Shown here: piece after piece, positions 48,255-57,495 of the stretch
How positions within the stretch are numbered: position 1 is the first letter of the stretch
Layout: the number at the start of each line of letters is the position of its first letter
Source of the DNA: Chrysiogenes arsenatis DSM 11915
GTDB lineage: Bacteria > Chrysiogenota > Chrysiogenetes > Chrysiogenales > Chrysiogenaceae
NCBI RefSeq assembly: GCF_000469585.1
Contig: NZ_AWNK01000008.1
Location: forward strand, 1-64,000
Direction: 5' to 3'
DNA: 64,000 nt
Notes under the pieces: model-generated
Database searches by the model: none
The model's input: the letters and a program-made list of their open reading frames with translations, nothing else
What the model was told of the DNA's origin: nothing
Translations under genes and position numbers: made by a program

Positions 48255-48386
48255 TTACTTGTACATAGTGATCAGCGAAATGACAATAAAGAGCGCAATC
48301 GCAACACGGAACATCGTTCGTAACGGATACTTGCGCGGATACAACATCCACAGCGCAATAAGAAAAACCAAAATACCTAATTTCAT
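48255..48386 (-). CDS. Possible small membrane protein
   Basis: Encodes 43 residues: hydrophobic at 3-16 (LGILVFLIALWML), then a basic stretch YPRKYPLR, then a second hydrophobic run (FRVAIALFIVISLI). The two-helix hairpin with a positive loop is protein-like. ATG 48386 has only a weak GGAT site upstream. It lies tail-to-tail with the previous gene and divergent from the APH-like gene. It could also be a chance open frame. Confidence 0.4.
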   Translation of the reverse strand: MKLGILVFLIALWMLYPRKYPLRTMFRVAIALFIVISLITMYK

Positions 48387-48419
48387 TCGCACATCCAACA
48401 CAACAAAAAGGGGGGCGTT

Positions 48420-49427
48420 ATGGACTTCACCACATTGATCACCCAGAGCACTCTCCTCGGCCAAACCGAGTGGCACAACATCCAAACCCATATCTCATCG
48501 GTCTTCATCGGTCAAGACAAAGTGATCAAAATCAAAAAGCCCGTCGACTTCGGCTTTGTGAACTACCAAACGCTGGAAGCGCGCAAACACTTCTGTCAAC
48601 TTGAAGTGACCCTGAATTCACGCCTGAGCAGCGGCATCTACCTCGAAGCGACACCACTCCAATGGGACGGTGCCGCACTTTGCCTGCATAGCCCGCTCGC
48701 TCCAATTGTCGAGTGGGCAGTGATCATGGAGCGCATTCCCGACCAAGCGCTGCTGCAAAACGTCCTGCACACCGCGACTGCGCCGGGAGCGCTGATCGAA
48801 CAAGTCGCCAGCCGCCTCACCACCTTTTACCGCACCCTGCCGCCCACACCATCGCTTGGCATCTACGGTACCACCGCCGAACTTTTCCCAAAAACCAGCG
48901 CCAACTTCGACGTTCTTGCCGCACACCGCGGAAGCGAAGTTGATCAAATCCTGCTCACAACCCTGCATGATACCACCGATGCTTTCTATCGGCGCTATGC
49001 CACCGCGCTCGACGAACGTGCCAGCAAAGGGAAAATTGTCGACGGCCACGGCGACCTACGCCTCGAACACCTATGCCAGCTTGGCGGCACCATTCATGCC
49101 ATCGACGCACTCGAGTTCAGCATTCCGCTGCGCAGCGTCGATCCCATTTGCGACCTCGCCTTTCTTTCGATGGATCTCGCCTTTCACGGCTGGCACGAAC
49201 TGGCACGCGTCCTAGAAGAACACAGCGCCAAACACCTGAACGAAGCCGCCGCCGCACCCACTCTGTTTGCATTTTATAAAGTGTACCGCGCACTCGTTCG
49301 CGCCAAAGTGGAAAGCCTGACAATGCAAAGCCTCGCCGCCGACACCACCGCCTACCAGCACGCTGCCACGCGCCTGCAACGCTATATCGAACTGGCCGCC
49401 ACCTACATTCGTGCGTGGCCGTTATGA
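48420..49427 (+). CDS. Aminoglycoside-phosphotransferase-like kinase (COG2187 type)
   Basis: Encodes 335 residues of the APH/protein-kinase-like fold. The nucleotide lysine lies in KVIKIKKPVDFGF, the catalytic loop is VDGHGDLRLEHL, and DLAFLSMDLAFHG carries the metal-binding aspartate. In many genomes this domain is fused to a P-loop kinase as one bifunctional protein of unknown substrate; here the next gene supplies the P-loop half. There is no reason to infer antibiotic resistance. AAAAAGGGGGGCGTT precedes the ATG; it overlaps its partner by four bases. Confidence 0.75.
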   Translation: MDFTTLITQSTLLGQTEWHNIQTHISSVFIGQDKVIKIKKPVDFGFVNYQTLEARKHFCQLEVTLNSRLSSGIYLEATPLQWDGAALCLHSPLAPIVEWAVIMERIPDQALLQNVLHTATAPGALIEQVASRLTTFYRTLPPTPSLGIYGTTAELFPKTSANFDVLAAHRGSEVDQILLTTLHDTTDAFYRRYATALDERASKGKIVDGHGDLRLEHLCQLGGTIHAIDALEFSIPLRSVDPICDLAFLSMDLAFHGWHELARVLEEHSAKHLNEAAAAPTLFAFYKVYRALVRAKVESLTMQSLAADTTAYQHAATRLQRYIELAATYIRAWPL

Positions 49428-49984
49428 TTCTCGCCTTCTGTGGACTTTCCGGTAGTGGCAAAAGCTACCTCGCCGCCCACATCGCCGCGCATACCGGCCT
49501 GCCACATCTGCGCTCCGACGTGATCCGCAAAGAACTTGCTGGAATCGCCCCTGACGCTTCCAGCCGTAGCACACTCGGCAGCGGCATCTATACCAACGAT
49601 CTGACCCAAGAAACCTACACGACCCTGATTGCGCGAGCCTGCGCCCTGCCCAATGCCATCATCGACGCCACCTTCAGCCGCCGCGCGTGGCGCGAACAAC
49701 TCTACCGCAGCGGCATTCCCTATCTACTGATCCACTGCTGGGCGCCAGAAGCTGTCTGCCTCACGCGGATTACTGCACGACTCGCTCAAGGAAACGACCC
49801 TTCCGAAGCCACCCCCGCGGTGTACTTCGCACAACGGCTGACGTGGGAAGGTTTTACAGATGATGAATCCTTTTTCGCGGTCGATACGACGCAACCACAG
49901 AGCCAACTAACGCAGTCTATACTGCTTCATTCTACTGATTCTTGGGATTCGTTGTTTCACAGTCTGAAGAAATTTTTCCCCTGA
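49424..49984 (+). CDS. P-loop kinase (AAA_33), partner of the APH-like protein
   Basis: Encodes 186 residues. The Walker A motif GLSGSGKS is at 7-14, and the pattern LRSDVIRKELAGI fits small-molecule kinases of the zeta toxin/AAA_33 group. It starts with an ATG overlapping the upstream stop (ATGA), so both proteins are probably made together. They correspond to the C- and N-terminal parts of one fused protein elsewhere. The gene ends 46 bases before the convergent priA end; no terminator is seen there. Confidence 0.75.
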   Translation: MILAFCGLSGSGKSYLAAHIAAHTGLPHLRSDVIRKELAGIAPDASSRSTLGSGIYTNDLTQETYTTLIARACALPNAIIDATFSRRAWREQLYRSGIPYLLIHCWAPEAVCLTRITARLAQGNDPSEATPAVYFAQRLTWEGFTDDESFFAVDTTQPQSQLTQSILLHSTDSWDSLFHSLKKFFP

Positions 49985-50030
49985 TTGTATACCGAAAATC
50001 CCGTCTATCATTCCCTGAATCGCCAGCTCA

Positions 50031-52139
50031 TCACCCCACGCCCACCGGATCTACCACAATTTTCAGCCGAAGTGCGCGCGGCAGGGTTTTCCCCCGCAGT
50101 TCATCCAACAGCAAGGCCAGCGCGCGATGCGTCGAGGCTTTAAAGAGCACTTTCCACTGATAGCGCTGCCGCACCTGCTCTACCATAAACGGCGTTGGCC
50201 CCAGCACTTCAACGCCCAGCGTGTTGCCCCGCGCCACTTCGGCCAGTGTTTCTATCGCCCGCCGCACCTCATCTTGGCGCGTTCCGCTGATTCCCAGTAG
50301 CGCCATCCGGCCAAACGGCGGATAACCAAAATCGCGCCGAAAATCGACTTCTGCTTGATAAAAGATGGACTGATCAGCCGCCAGCACAGCCTGCATCGCG
50401 GGGAGTTCAGCGTATTCGCTCTGAATCACAACACGACCATTGGCACCATCCTGCCGTCCGGCGCGACCGGAAACTTGCGTCAAAAGTTGAAAAACCCGCT
50501 CGCCAGCCCGAAAGTCGGGAATATTTACGAGTGCATCGACGCCGAGCACCACCACCATATCAACATCGGGAAAGTGATGCCCCTTGGCAATCATCTGCGT
50601 TCCCACCAAAAGCCGCGCTTCACCCGCCGCAAAGGAACGGATCAAGGCCTCAGCGCGCGTGCGGGTTCCGGCACTGTCGGAGTCAATCCGAATCACACCG
50701 TACGTACCGAACGCCTGTTCCAGATATTCTTCCAGCCGCTCTGTCCCCATCCCCATCATCACAAACTCGCGGCTACCGCACTCGCTACAGGGATGGCCGA
50801 GAGCGAAAGAGGATTCGCAATAGTGACACATCACTTTTCCCAACGCTTTGTGGTACGTCAGGCTGACATCGCAGTGGGGGCATTTCAGCGTCGTGCGGCA
50901 CTGCTGGCAAATAGCGTAGGGGGAAAACCCTCGTCGGTTCAAAAACACAATCGCCTGCTTGCCACCAGCAAGCGTCTGCGTCAAATCTTTTTCGATATCA
51001 CTCCCCAGCGGCGATGCCTCACGCGCCGCGACTGGCGGGATAATTTCGACCTGCGGCAGCGTCCCCGCAAAGCGGGTTGCCAAATGGCACAAAAGATATT
51101 TTCCTTTTTCGGCGTTCAGGTAACTCTCCAGCGACGGCGTGGCCGACCCCAAAATAACCCGCGCCCCTTCGATCTGCCCCCGCACCAGCGCGGCATCACG
51201 CGCATGATACACCGGTGATTCGCTCTGAAAATAGGAGTTGTCGTGTTCTTCATCGACAATAATCAACTTTAGGTGTGGCATTGGCGCAAACAGCGCACTG
51301 CGCGCCCCAACAACAATCGAAATTTCCCCCGTCGTCATTTGCAGAAAGTAACGGTAGCGCTCCGCCTCGCCAATCTGCGAGTGAATCACCGCTACCCGCT
51401 CGCCAAAAACCGCTAGCAACTTATCGCGCAGCAGCGGCGTCAGGTTGATTTCCGGTACGAGATAGATGACAGAGCCACCTTCCGCCAGCACAGTATCCAT
51501 CAGGGAAAAGTAGATTTCGGTTTTGCCGCTGCCGGTAATGCCGTGGAGCAGCACGGGGCGATCCGTCGCCAGTGCCGCCTGCCAAGCGGTGCGCTGCACA
51601 TCGCTCAGGCGTGCCGCATAGTTTTGCGCCCGGTAAGCCGTTTGCGCGGCGGCACGCGGCACGGTGCGGATAATTTCCCGCTCTACCATTTTGCGCCGCA
51701 GAGCGGCCGGGATTTCGTCGATAAAGCGGATCGCCCCCTGCGCAATCTGTTCGGCAATCCGTTTCATCTCTTTGGCGCGAGGGGAAATCGCGCCGATGTG
51801 ATGCAGCGCCACCCGCTCGGGCAAGAGGGTCTGCCGCAGTGGTGGAATCATGGCTTCCAGATAGCCCGCGACGTCGTGCAAATAATAGTTGGAGAGCCAT
51901 TCGGCGAGTGCGACCTGCGCCGGATGCAACGTCAGATGGGGATATGCTTCGTGGATGGCTTTTAATTTCGTCGCAAATTCCGGCGGTGCGGTGTCGCTGC
52001 TGGCAAGCACCACACCCACCCGTTCACCACGCCCCAGCGGAACGCGCACTACCGCGCCACGTTCCAGCAACAGATTGCGCGGTGCCGTGTAGGTCAGCGG
52101 TGCGCCAATGCCAACTAAAGCCACCTGAAGGTAGTGCAT
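50031..52139 (-). CDS. priA: Primosomal protein N' (replication restart helicase PriA)
   Basis: 3'-5' DNA helicase that reloads the replisome at stalled forks; 702 residues. The order is an N-terminal DNA-binding domain (1-100), Walker A GITGSGKT near 200-207, the DEEH box in IIVDEEHDNSYFQ, the zinc region with paired cysteines (CQQC, CPHC, CHYC, CSEC) and the C-terminal helicase motifs (SGRAGRQDG). It shares its first base region with the gph stop. Length is slightly below E. coli PriA (732). Confidence 0.94.
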   Translation of the reverse strand: MHYLQVALVGIGAPLTYTAPRNLLLERGAVVRVPLGRGERVGVVLASSDTAPPEFATKLKAIHEAYPHLTLHPAQVALAEWLSNYYLHDVAGYLEAMIPPLRQTLLPERVALHHIGAISPRAKEMKRIAEQIAQGAIRFIDEIPAALRRKMVEREIIRTVPRAAAQTAYRAQNYAARLSDVQRTAWQAALATDRPVLLHGITGSGKTEIYFSLMDTVLAEGGSVIYLVPEINLTPLLRDKLLAVFGERVAVIHSQIGEAERYRYFLQMTTGEISIVVGARSALFAPMPHLKLIIVDEEHDNSYFQSESPVYHARDAALVRGQIEGARVILGSATPSLESYLNAEKGKYLLCHLATRFAGTLPQVEIIPPVAAREASPLGSDIEKDLTQTLAGGKQAIVFLNRRGFSPYAICQQCRTTLKCPHCDVSLTYHKALGKVMCHYCESSFALGHPCSECGSREFVMMGMGTERLEEYLEQAFGTYGVIRIDSDSAGTRTRAEALIRSFAAGEARLLVGTQMIAKGHHFPDVDMVVVLGVDALVNIPDFRAGERVFQLLTQVSGRAGRQDGANGRVVIQSEYAELPAMQAVLAADQSIFYQAEVDFRRDFGYPPFGRMALLGISGTRQDEVRRAIETLAEVARGNTLGVEVLGPTPFMVEQVRQRYQWKVLFKASTHRALALLLDELRGKTLPRALRLKIVVDPVGVG

Positions 52140-52777
52140 CAGAGCGTAAGAATCTGCGGAAAGGTATCAATCGTAAAAGTTGGCGATGGCGTAATTTCAT
52201 GCAGCTTGCCGTATCCATAAGTCACCAAAACACTGTCAACTCCGGCACCAGCCGCAGCCTGAATATCATTGATACTATCACCTACCATCAGCGATTCTGA
52301 CGCAACGATATTCACCTTATTGAGGGCACGACGGATAATTTCGGGGTCTGGTTTGCGGAAACGAAACGTATCGCCACCGTAGATCAGGTGAAAAAGGTGG
52401 TGCATGTGATTGCGCCGCAAGATTGGATGGGTAAACTCTTCGGGCTTATTGGTCACCACGGCCAACGCCACGCCCGATTCGTGCAGCGTTTCCAGCGTTT
52501 CCAGCACGCCATCATAGAGCAGCGTCCGCGCATTACAATTGTCGGCGTAGTATTCATGAAAAATCTTGCGTAAATAGAGCACCACATCAGCATATTCTGG
52601 GAACGCCCGACGCAGCAGCACCGTCAGCCCATCGCCAACAAAATCGCGCACCTGTTCCATAGTAAATCGTTTCGGATAATCAATTTTAATCGCAGTATAA
52701 TTGAGCGAGTCAGTAAGATCGGGAAGCGAATCGACCAGAGTTCCATCAAGATCAAACAGGTAAAAGGCGTATGACAT
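52139..52777 (-). CDS. gph: HAD-family phosphoglycolate phosphatase-like hydrolase
   Basis: Encodes 212 residues. The nucleophile motif DLDGT is at 9-13 (FDLDGTLVDSLPDL), motif II is VVTNKPEE, and motif IV is MVGDSINDIQAA. The subfamily form points to phosphoglycolate phosphatase, which clears a product of DNA-end repair or oxygenation; other small phosphate esters are possible. The ATG at 52777 follows GGAGAAGCCC; an upstream frame of 46 codons is rejected. It overlaps priA by one base, so the two form an operon, divergent from cysS. Confidence 0.82.
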   Translation of the reverse strand: MSYAFYLFDLDGTLVDSLPDLTDSLNYTAIKIDYPKRFTMEQVRDFVGDGLTVLLRRAFPEYADVVLYLRKIFHEYYADNCNARTLLYDGVLETLETLHESGVALAVVTNKPEEFTHPILRRNHMHHLFHLIYGGDTFRFRKPDPEIIRRALNKVNIVASESLMVGDSINDIQAAAGAGVDSVLVTYGYGKLHEITPSPTFTIDTFPQILTL

Positions 52778-52944
52778 GGGCTTCTCCAGAGGTGTGTTCG
52801 TCAGAGAATACTCTGTTTCATCAAGGCGAATCAAGAAAGAAGACACACCCGTTACGAATGAAAAATGTTCCCAATACCATCGTCCTACGTTATGATTCAG
52901 GTTACTTCCAAACACGCCATTGCTATCAACATACTAGAGGTACC

Positions 52945-54360
52945 ATGCTACGCATTTACAACACCCAAACGCGCCAAAAAGAGCTTTTTACTCCAATTAC
53001 CCCTCATCAAGTCCGCATGTACGTCTGCGGCGTCACCGTGTACGACTACTGCCACGTTGGACACGCCCGCAGTGCCGTGGCCTTCGACATTATCCGTAAA
53101 TACTTTGAATATTGCGGCTACACCGTAACGTTCGCCAAAAACTACACCGATATTGACGATAAAATCATCCGTCGTGCGCTCGAAAATAATGAACCGTGGC
53201 AAGCGCTCGCCGCCCGCTTTATTGCGGAACACGACACCGACATGGCCTCCCTCTTTGTCGCTCCGCCCACCATTACGCCAAAAGCGACCGAGCACATTGA
53301 CGAAATGATCGCCATGATCCAAAACCTCATCGACCAAGGCTACGCCTACCCAGCCGGTGGCGACGTCTACTTCCGCATCAGCCGCTTTCCCGAATATGGC
53401 AAACTGAGTCAGAAAAATCTGGAAGAGTTGCAAAGCGGTGCGCGCATCGAAGTCAACACGCTCAAAGAATCGCCGCTTGATTTCGTCCTCTGGAAAGGGG
53501 CGAAAGAAGGAGAACCATCGTGGGACGCCCCCTTTGGCGCTGGTCGCCCCGGCTGGCACATCGAATGTTCAGCGATGGGGAAAAAACACCTGGGCGATAC
53601 CTTTGACATCCACGGCGGCGGCAAGGATCTCGTTTTTCCGCATCACGAAAACGAAATCGCGCAGTCAGAATGCGCCAACCACGCACCGTTCGCCAACTAT
53701 TGGATTCACAACGGATTTGTCAACATTAACGACGAAAAAATGTCCAAATCGCTCGGCAACTTCTTCACCATCCGCGATATCCTCAAAAGCTGCGATGCCG
53801 AAGTGCTCCGCTTCTTCCTTGCCCAAACCCACTACCGCAGTCCAGTTGACTTCTGCGACACCAACCTTGCCACTGCCGAAAGCGGGCTAGAGCGGCTCTA
53901 CCGCTTTGTGGAAGCATGCGAAACCAACGAGCCAGCGAGTGGCAATGCCGTCCGGCCAGAACTCCAGGCGACTCTCGCGACCCTGAAAACTTCATTTGAA
54001 GCCGCGATGGACGACGACTTTAATACCGCGCTGGCCATCGCCGCCCTTTTCGACGCCGCGCGCGATGGCAACCGTCTGGCACCGTGGAACACCGCCGAGC
54101 AACACGCTTTGCTGGCGGCCTTTAAAGCCTGCGGTAACGTGCTGGGTATTTTCCAGCAACCCGCCACCGCATGGTTCCGCCACCGCTCGCAAGCCACACT
54201 CAGCGAAACTCAAATCGAAGCCCTGATAGCCCAGCGCAACGCCGCCCGCGCCGCCAAGGATTTTGCTACCTCTGATGCGCTACGCGACCAACTTTTGCAA
54301 GGTGGCGTTCAAATTAAAGACAGCAAAGAAGGGACGACGTGGAGCTACGTGACAAGTTGA
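52945..54360 (+). CDS. cysS: Cysteinyl-tRNA synthetase
   Basis: Class I synthetase of 471 residues. The zinc-binding cysteine C28 lies in MYVCGVTVYDYCHVGHARS, with HVGH at 37-40 replacing HIGH. The other zinc ligands fall in WHIECSAMG and FPHHENEIAQ, and KMSKS is at EKMSKSLGN. GAGGTACC precedes the ATG at 52945; the open frame extends back into the gph gene. It stands alone, 55 bases before the kinase gene. Confidence 0.96.
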   Translation: MLRIYNTQTRQKELFTPITPHQVRMYVCGVTVYDYCHVGHARSAVAFDIIRKYFEYCGYTVTFAKNYTDIDDKIIRRALENNEPWQALAARFIAEHDTDMASLFVAPPTITPKATEHIDEMIAMIQNLIDQGYAYPAGGDVYFRISRFPEYGKLSQKNLEELQSGARIEVNTLKESPLDFVLWKGAKEGEPSWDAPFGAGRPGWHIECSAMGKKHLGDTFDIHGGGKDLVFPHHENEIAQSECANHAPFANYWIHNGFVNINDEKMSKSLGNFFTIRDILKSCDAEVLRFFLAQTHYRSPVDFCDTNLATAESGLERLYRFVEACETNEPASGNAVRPELQATLATLKTSFEAAMDDDFNTALAIAALFDAARDGNRLAPWNTAEQHALLAAFKACGNVLGIFQQPATAWFRHRSQATLSETQIEALIAQRNAARAAKDFATSDALRDQLLQGGVQIKDSKEGTTWSYVTS

Positions 54361-54415
54361 CCGCATATGGGGAAACAGGATACGCCAGCACTCGCTCCTG
54401 AAAGGAGGTCTTGCC

Positions 54416-57391
54416 ATGGATCACTCACACCAAAAATACCTTGCCGTGCACCGCTTCCACTGGATGCTCTTTGCCGTAGGCTTGCTGATTCTTGGTGGAT
54501 TTGTGGCGTTTTCACTCTACGGCGACTACCAAACGCTGACAAAACAAGAACAGGATCGCCTAGAGACGCAGGCACGAGTGATTGACGAAAACATTATACG
54601 TCAGCTCGACTCAGTCAACCGTGCCCTCGCCGGAATCCGTAACGACCTCCCACTTTGGCAAGGCGATGAAGGAAAAGCCGTTGGGATACGACGCCTGTAC
54701 GCCATGAGCGACGCCATGCCCGGCATTCGCACCTTCCTGATAATGGATGGCGAAGGAACCGTAACACTTTCAAACCGGCCGATTGTAGTAGGGCAAAATT
54801 TCAGCTACCGCGAATACTTTCAACTCCCGAAACACAACCCTAATCCGCAAACCCTTTTTATCGGGCCACCCTTTAGTACGTTCCCCAGTCAAGTCCTTGG
54901 AATGAACCTTGTGCGGATGATACCAGACGCCCAAGGACATTTTAATGGTATTGTCGGCGCAACGCTTGATCCTGATTATTTCAGCATTCTTTTGCGTTCT
55001 ATCATTTATAGTAATGATATGTGGAGTGCTGTCATACACGGAAACGGCTCACTTTTCCTCGCATATCCCGAGTCGTATAAATCGTTTGCTGACTCAAACT
55101 CCATTTTCAACTTCCATCGCGAACACGCATCAGAAGCCACGTTTCAGCGCCGTACTATTGATACCGGCGATGCAGAATACATGATTGCCATGCGCACCGT
55201 GCAGCCACCCTCTTTGCAAATGGACACACCACTTATTGTGGCGGTAGGGCGCAGCGTGAGCAGTATTTACGCCTCTTGGTATCGTGAAGCTACCTATCGC
55301 GTTGGCCTGCTCGGCTTTATCGCGCTGATCGGATTCCTTGGATTATGGCAATACCACCAACGGCTGCGCGTTCACACCGCCCTGATTCAAGATTCACTGC
55401 GACGCGACCGTGAAAACGCCGAACGGCTCCGGCTCGCGACGGAAGCTTCTCAGCTTGGCGTGTGGGAATACAACCTAGTATCGAATAAATTAACCTGGGA
55501 TCGCGCCATGTTTGACCTCTATGGCATTGCCCCAACCAATAACGTCTCGTTTGATACGTGGAAAACAGCGCTACTTCCAGAAGATTTCGAACGGGAAAGT
55601 GCTCTCTTTCAAGCAGCAATTGAGCAGCGAAGCCGCTATATGTCTCAATACTATATTCGCCGTCAGGATACAGGTGCCATACGCTTAATTCGTGTGGCAG
55701 CCGAGGTACACTGTAGCAGTGATGGCCATCCGCACAAGCTGATCGGCACCAACAAAGATGTTACCGAGCGCGAAGAAGCCCGTGAAGCATTGCGACTGGC
55801 GACCGAACGCGCCGAACATGCGAGCCGTGCGAAGAGTGAATTTTTGGCCAACATGAGTCACGAAATCCGCACCCCGATGAATGCGGTGCTGGGACTGCTG
55901 ACGCTGCTACAACAAACACCACTCACTGGCCAGCAACGCGACTACGTCGCCAAGATTAACTCCGCATCTCGTTCACTGCTTGGAATTCTCAACGACATTC
56001 TTGACTTTTCACGGGTTGAAGCGGGAAAACTCCAGCTCGAATCGCTCCCCTTTCACCTCAGTCACGTGTTTCATAACCTTGCTATTATTACCCATAACCT
56101 TGCCGAGCAGAAACAGATCGCCGTAGAGTATTATATCGATCCCGCCATCCCCGCCACACTAGCAGGCGATCCACTCCGCCTGCAGCAGGTGTTGCTCAAC
56201 CTCACTGGCAATGCGGTGAAATTCACCAATAAAGGCTCCGTGCGCGTCAGTGCCTTGCTGGTCACAGCCGATGAATCGGGCAACACCATCCGCTTTAGTG
56301 TGCGCGACACGGGCATAGGTATTGCGGCAGCGAAACTCGCCACTATTTTCGAAAGCTTTACTCAGGCAGAAACCTCAACCGCCAGACGTTTTGGCGGTTC
56401 GGGACTGGGACTTGCGATCAGTCAACGCATCGTCGCCCTCATGGGCGGTGAACTTCACGCCGCCAGCGAAGAGGGGCAAGGGAGTGATTTTTCCTTTACA
56501 CTCACGCTGCCAAGTGCCACCGCCAGTGCCGCAACGCCAACCATCAGTCAGCAGTTTTCATCTCCCTCCGTGCCACTGCAACGGCAACGCCTAAACGGAT
56601 TGCGCATTCTCTTGGTTGAAGATAACCTCATGAACCAAGAAGTCGCGTTCGAACTTCTGAGTCACGAAGGGGCGATTGTCACCATCGCAAGTGATGGCAA
56701 CGAAGGGGTCAATCTTGCCACAAGCGCCAGCATACCATTCGACGTTGTTTTAATGGATATTCAAATGCCAGAGATGGATGGATACACGGCAACGCACCTG
56801 ATCCGTGCTCATGCGTCGTGCGCTGCCCTGCCGATCTTGGCCATGACGGCTAACGTACTGGAATCTGACCGCACTGCGGCACTGGCAGCCGGCATGAATG
56901 ACCATATCCCCAAACCCATCGATCTGGATACTTTGGTAGCAAAACTTCAGGCCTATGGCACAACGCTTGCCAGCACGCCAGCGCAACCATCGGACGTTGC
57001 CACGCGGCACATCACGGCCGAAATCCCCGAGGGTTTTCAGATTCCAGAAGCACTCGCGCGACTAGGCAATGACATCGCCCTGTGGGTAAGTATTGCGCGC
57101 AAGTTCCGCGCCCACGCCACCGAAATTCTGCAAAACAGTAAGCGTGCCCTTCAGCGCGGAGAGTGGGAAATCGCAACCCGCGGCGTGCATACCCTCAAAG
57201 GGGTGGCCGCATCACTCGGTGCCATCTCACTTTCTGATGCCGCGCGAGAAACGGAAACGATCCTGCGTCGCGAACGCGGTGATTTAGTGGATGCACTGGT
57301 AGGATTACAACAGGTAGCCGCGCTGTTACCGGAAACGGCGGACACGCTAGAGCGAGTGGCACAAGAATTGGAAAATCAGGCAGACACATAG
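54416..57391 (+). CDS. Membrane hybrid histidine kinase (Cache-PAS-HisKA-HATPase-REC-HPt)
   Basis: Encodes 991 residues. TM1 is at about 15-35 and TM2 at about 296-313. Between them lies a 260-residue periplasmic sensor that looks like a double Cache domain (GHFNGIVGATLDPDYFS). Then come a PAS domain (about 345-455), HisKA with H482, HATPase (GSGLGLAISQ), a receiver with D781 in [13 protein letters not shown] and an HPt with H925 in VHTLKGVAASLG. The whole relay up to an external response regulator is thus in one protein. AAAGGAGG precedes the ATG. Its last three codons and the TAG lie inside a REP element. Confidence 0.9.
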   Translation: MDHSHQKYLAVHRFHWMLFAVGLLILGGFVAFSLYGDYQTLTKQEQDRLETQARVIDENIIRQLDSVNRALAGIRNDLPLWQGDEGKAVGIRRLYAMSDAMPGIRTFLIMDGEGTVTLSNRPIVVGQNFSYREYFQLPKHNPNPQTLFIGPPFSTFPSQVLGMNLVRMIPDAQGHFNGIVGATLDPDYFSILLRSIIYSNDMWSAVIHGNGSLFLAYPESYKSFADSNSIFNFHREHASEATFQRRTIDTGDAEYMIAMRTVQPPSLQMDTPLIVAVGRSVSSIYASWYREATYRVGLLGFIALIGFLGLWQYHQRLRVHTALIQDSLRRDRENAERLRLATEASQLGVWEYNLVSNKLTWDRAMFDLYGIAPTNNVSFDTWKTALLPEDFERESALFQAAIEQRSRYMSQYYIRRQDTGAIRLIRVAAEVHCSSDGHPHKLIGTNKDVTEREEAREALRLATERAEHASRAKSEFLANMSHEIRTPMNAVLGLLTLLQQTPLTGQQRDYVAKINSASRSLLGILNDILDFSRVEAGKLQLESLPFHLSHVFHNLAIITHNLAEQKQIAVEYYIDPAIPATLAGDPLRLQQVLLNLTGNAVKFTNKGSVRVSALLVTADESGNTIRFSVRDTGIGIAAAKLATIFESFTQAETSTARRFGGSGLGLAISQRIVALMGGELHAASEEGQGSDFSFTLTLPSATASAATPTISQQFSSPSVPLQRQRLNGLRILLVEDNLMNQEVAFELLSHEGAIVTIASDGNEGVNLATSASIPFDVVLMDIQMPEMDGYTATHLIRAHASCAALPILAMTANVLESDRTAALAAGMNDHIPKPIDLDTLVAKLQAYGTTLASTPAQPSDVATRHITAEIPEGFQIPEALARLGNDIALWVSIARKFRAHATEILQNSKRALQRGEWEIATRGVHTLKGVAASLGAISLSDAARETETILRRERGDLVDALVGLQQVAALLPETADTLERVAQELENQADT

Positions 57392-57464
57392 GTCTGCCCC
57401 TACAAAGAAGCAGGAGCTGTTTCTGGATTTGTTTTTTGTAGGGGCGAACCGGTGTGTTCGCCCT
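57379..57464. repeat. BIME: two inverted REP palindromes at the end of the kinase gene
   Basis: On the minus strand 57379-57403 carries GTAG plus a GGGCAGAC hairpin, identical over 25 bases to the array copies at 59537. On the plus strand 57438-57463 carries GTAG plus GGGCGAAC, CGGTGT, GTTCGCCC, a perfect 8-base stem. The two GTAG heads face each other across 34 bases. The first one overlaps the kinase stop at 57389-57391, and uvrB ends 32 bases to the right. The hairpins may also act as a terminator between the convergent genes. Confidence 0.85.
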
Positions 57465-57495
57465 CCACGGTCTCCCTCCAGCCCTCCAGCGATCC

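Noticed and set aside
48420-49427. Aminoglycoside resistance gene
   Set aside because: The protein shares only the kinase fold; its coupling to a P-loop kinase fits the COG2187/AAA_33 pair of unknown substrate.
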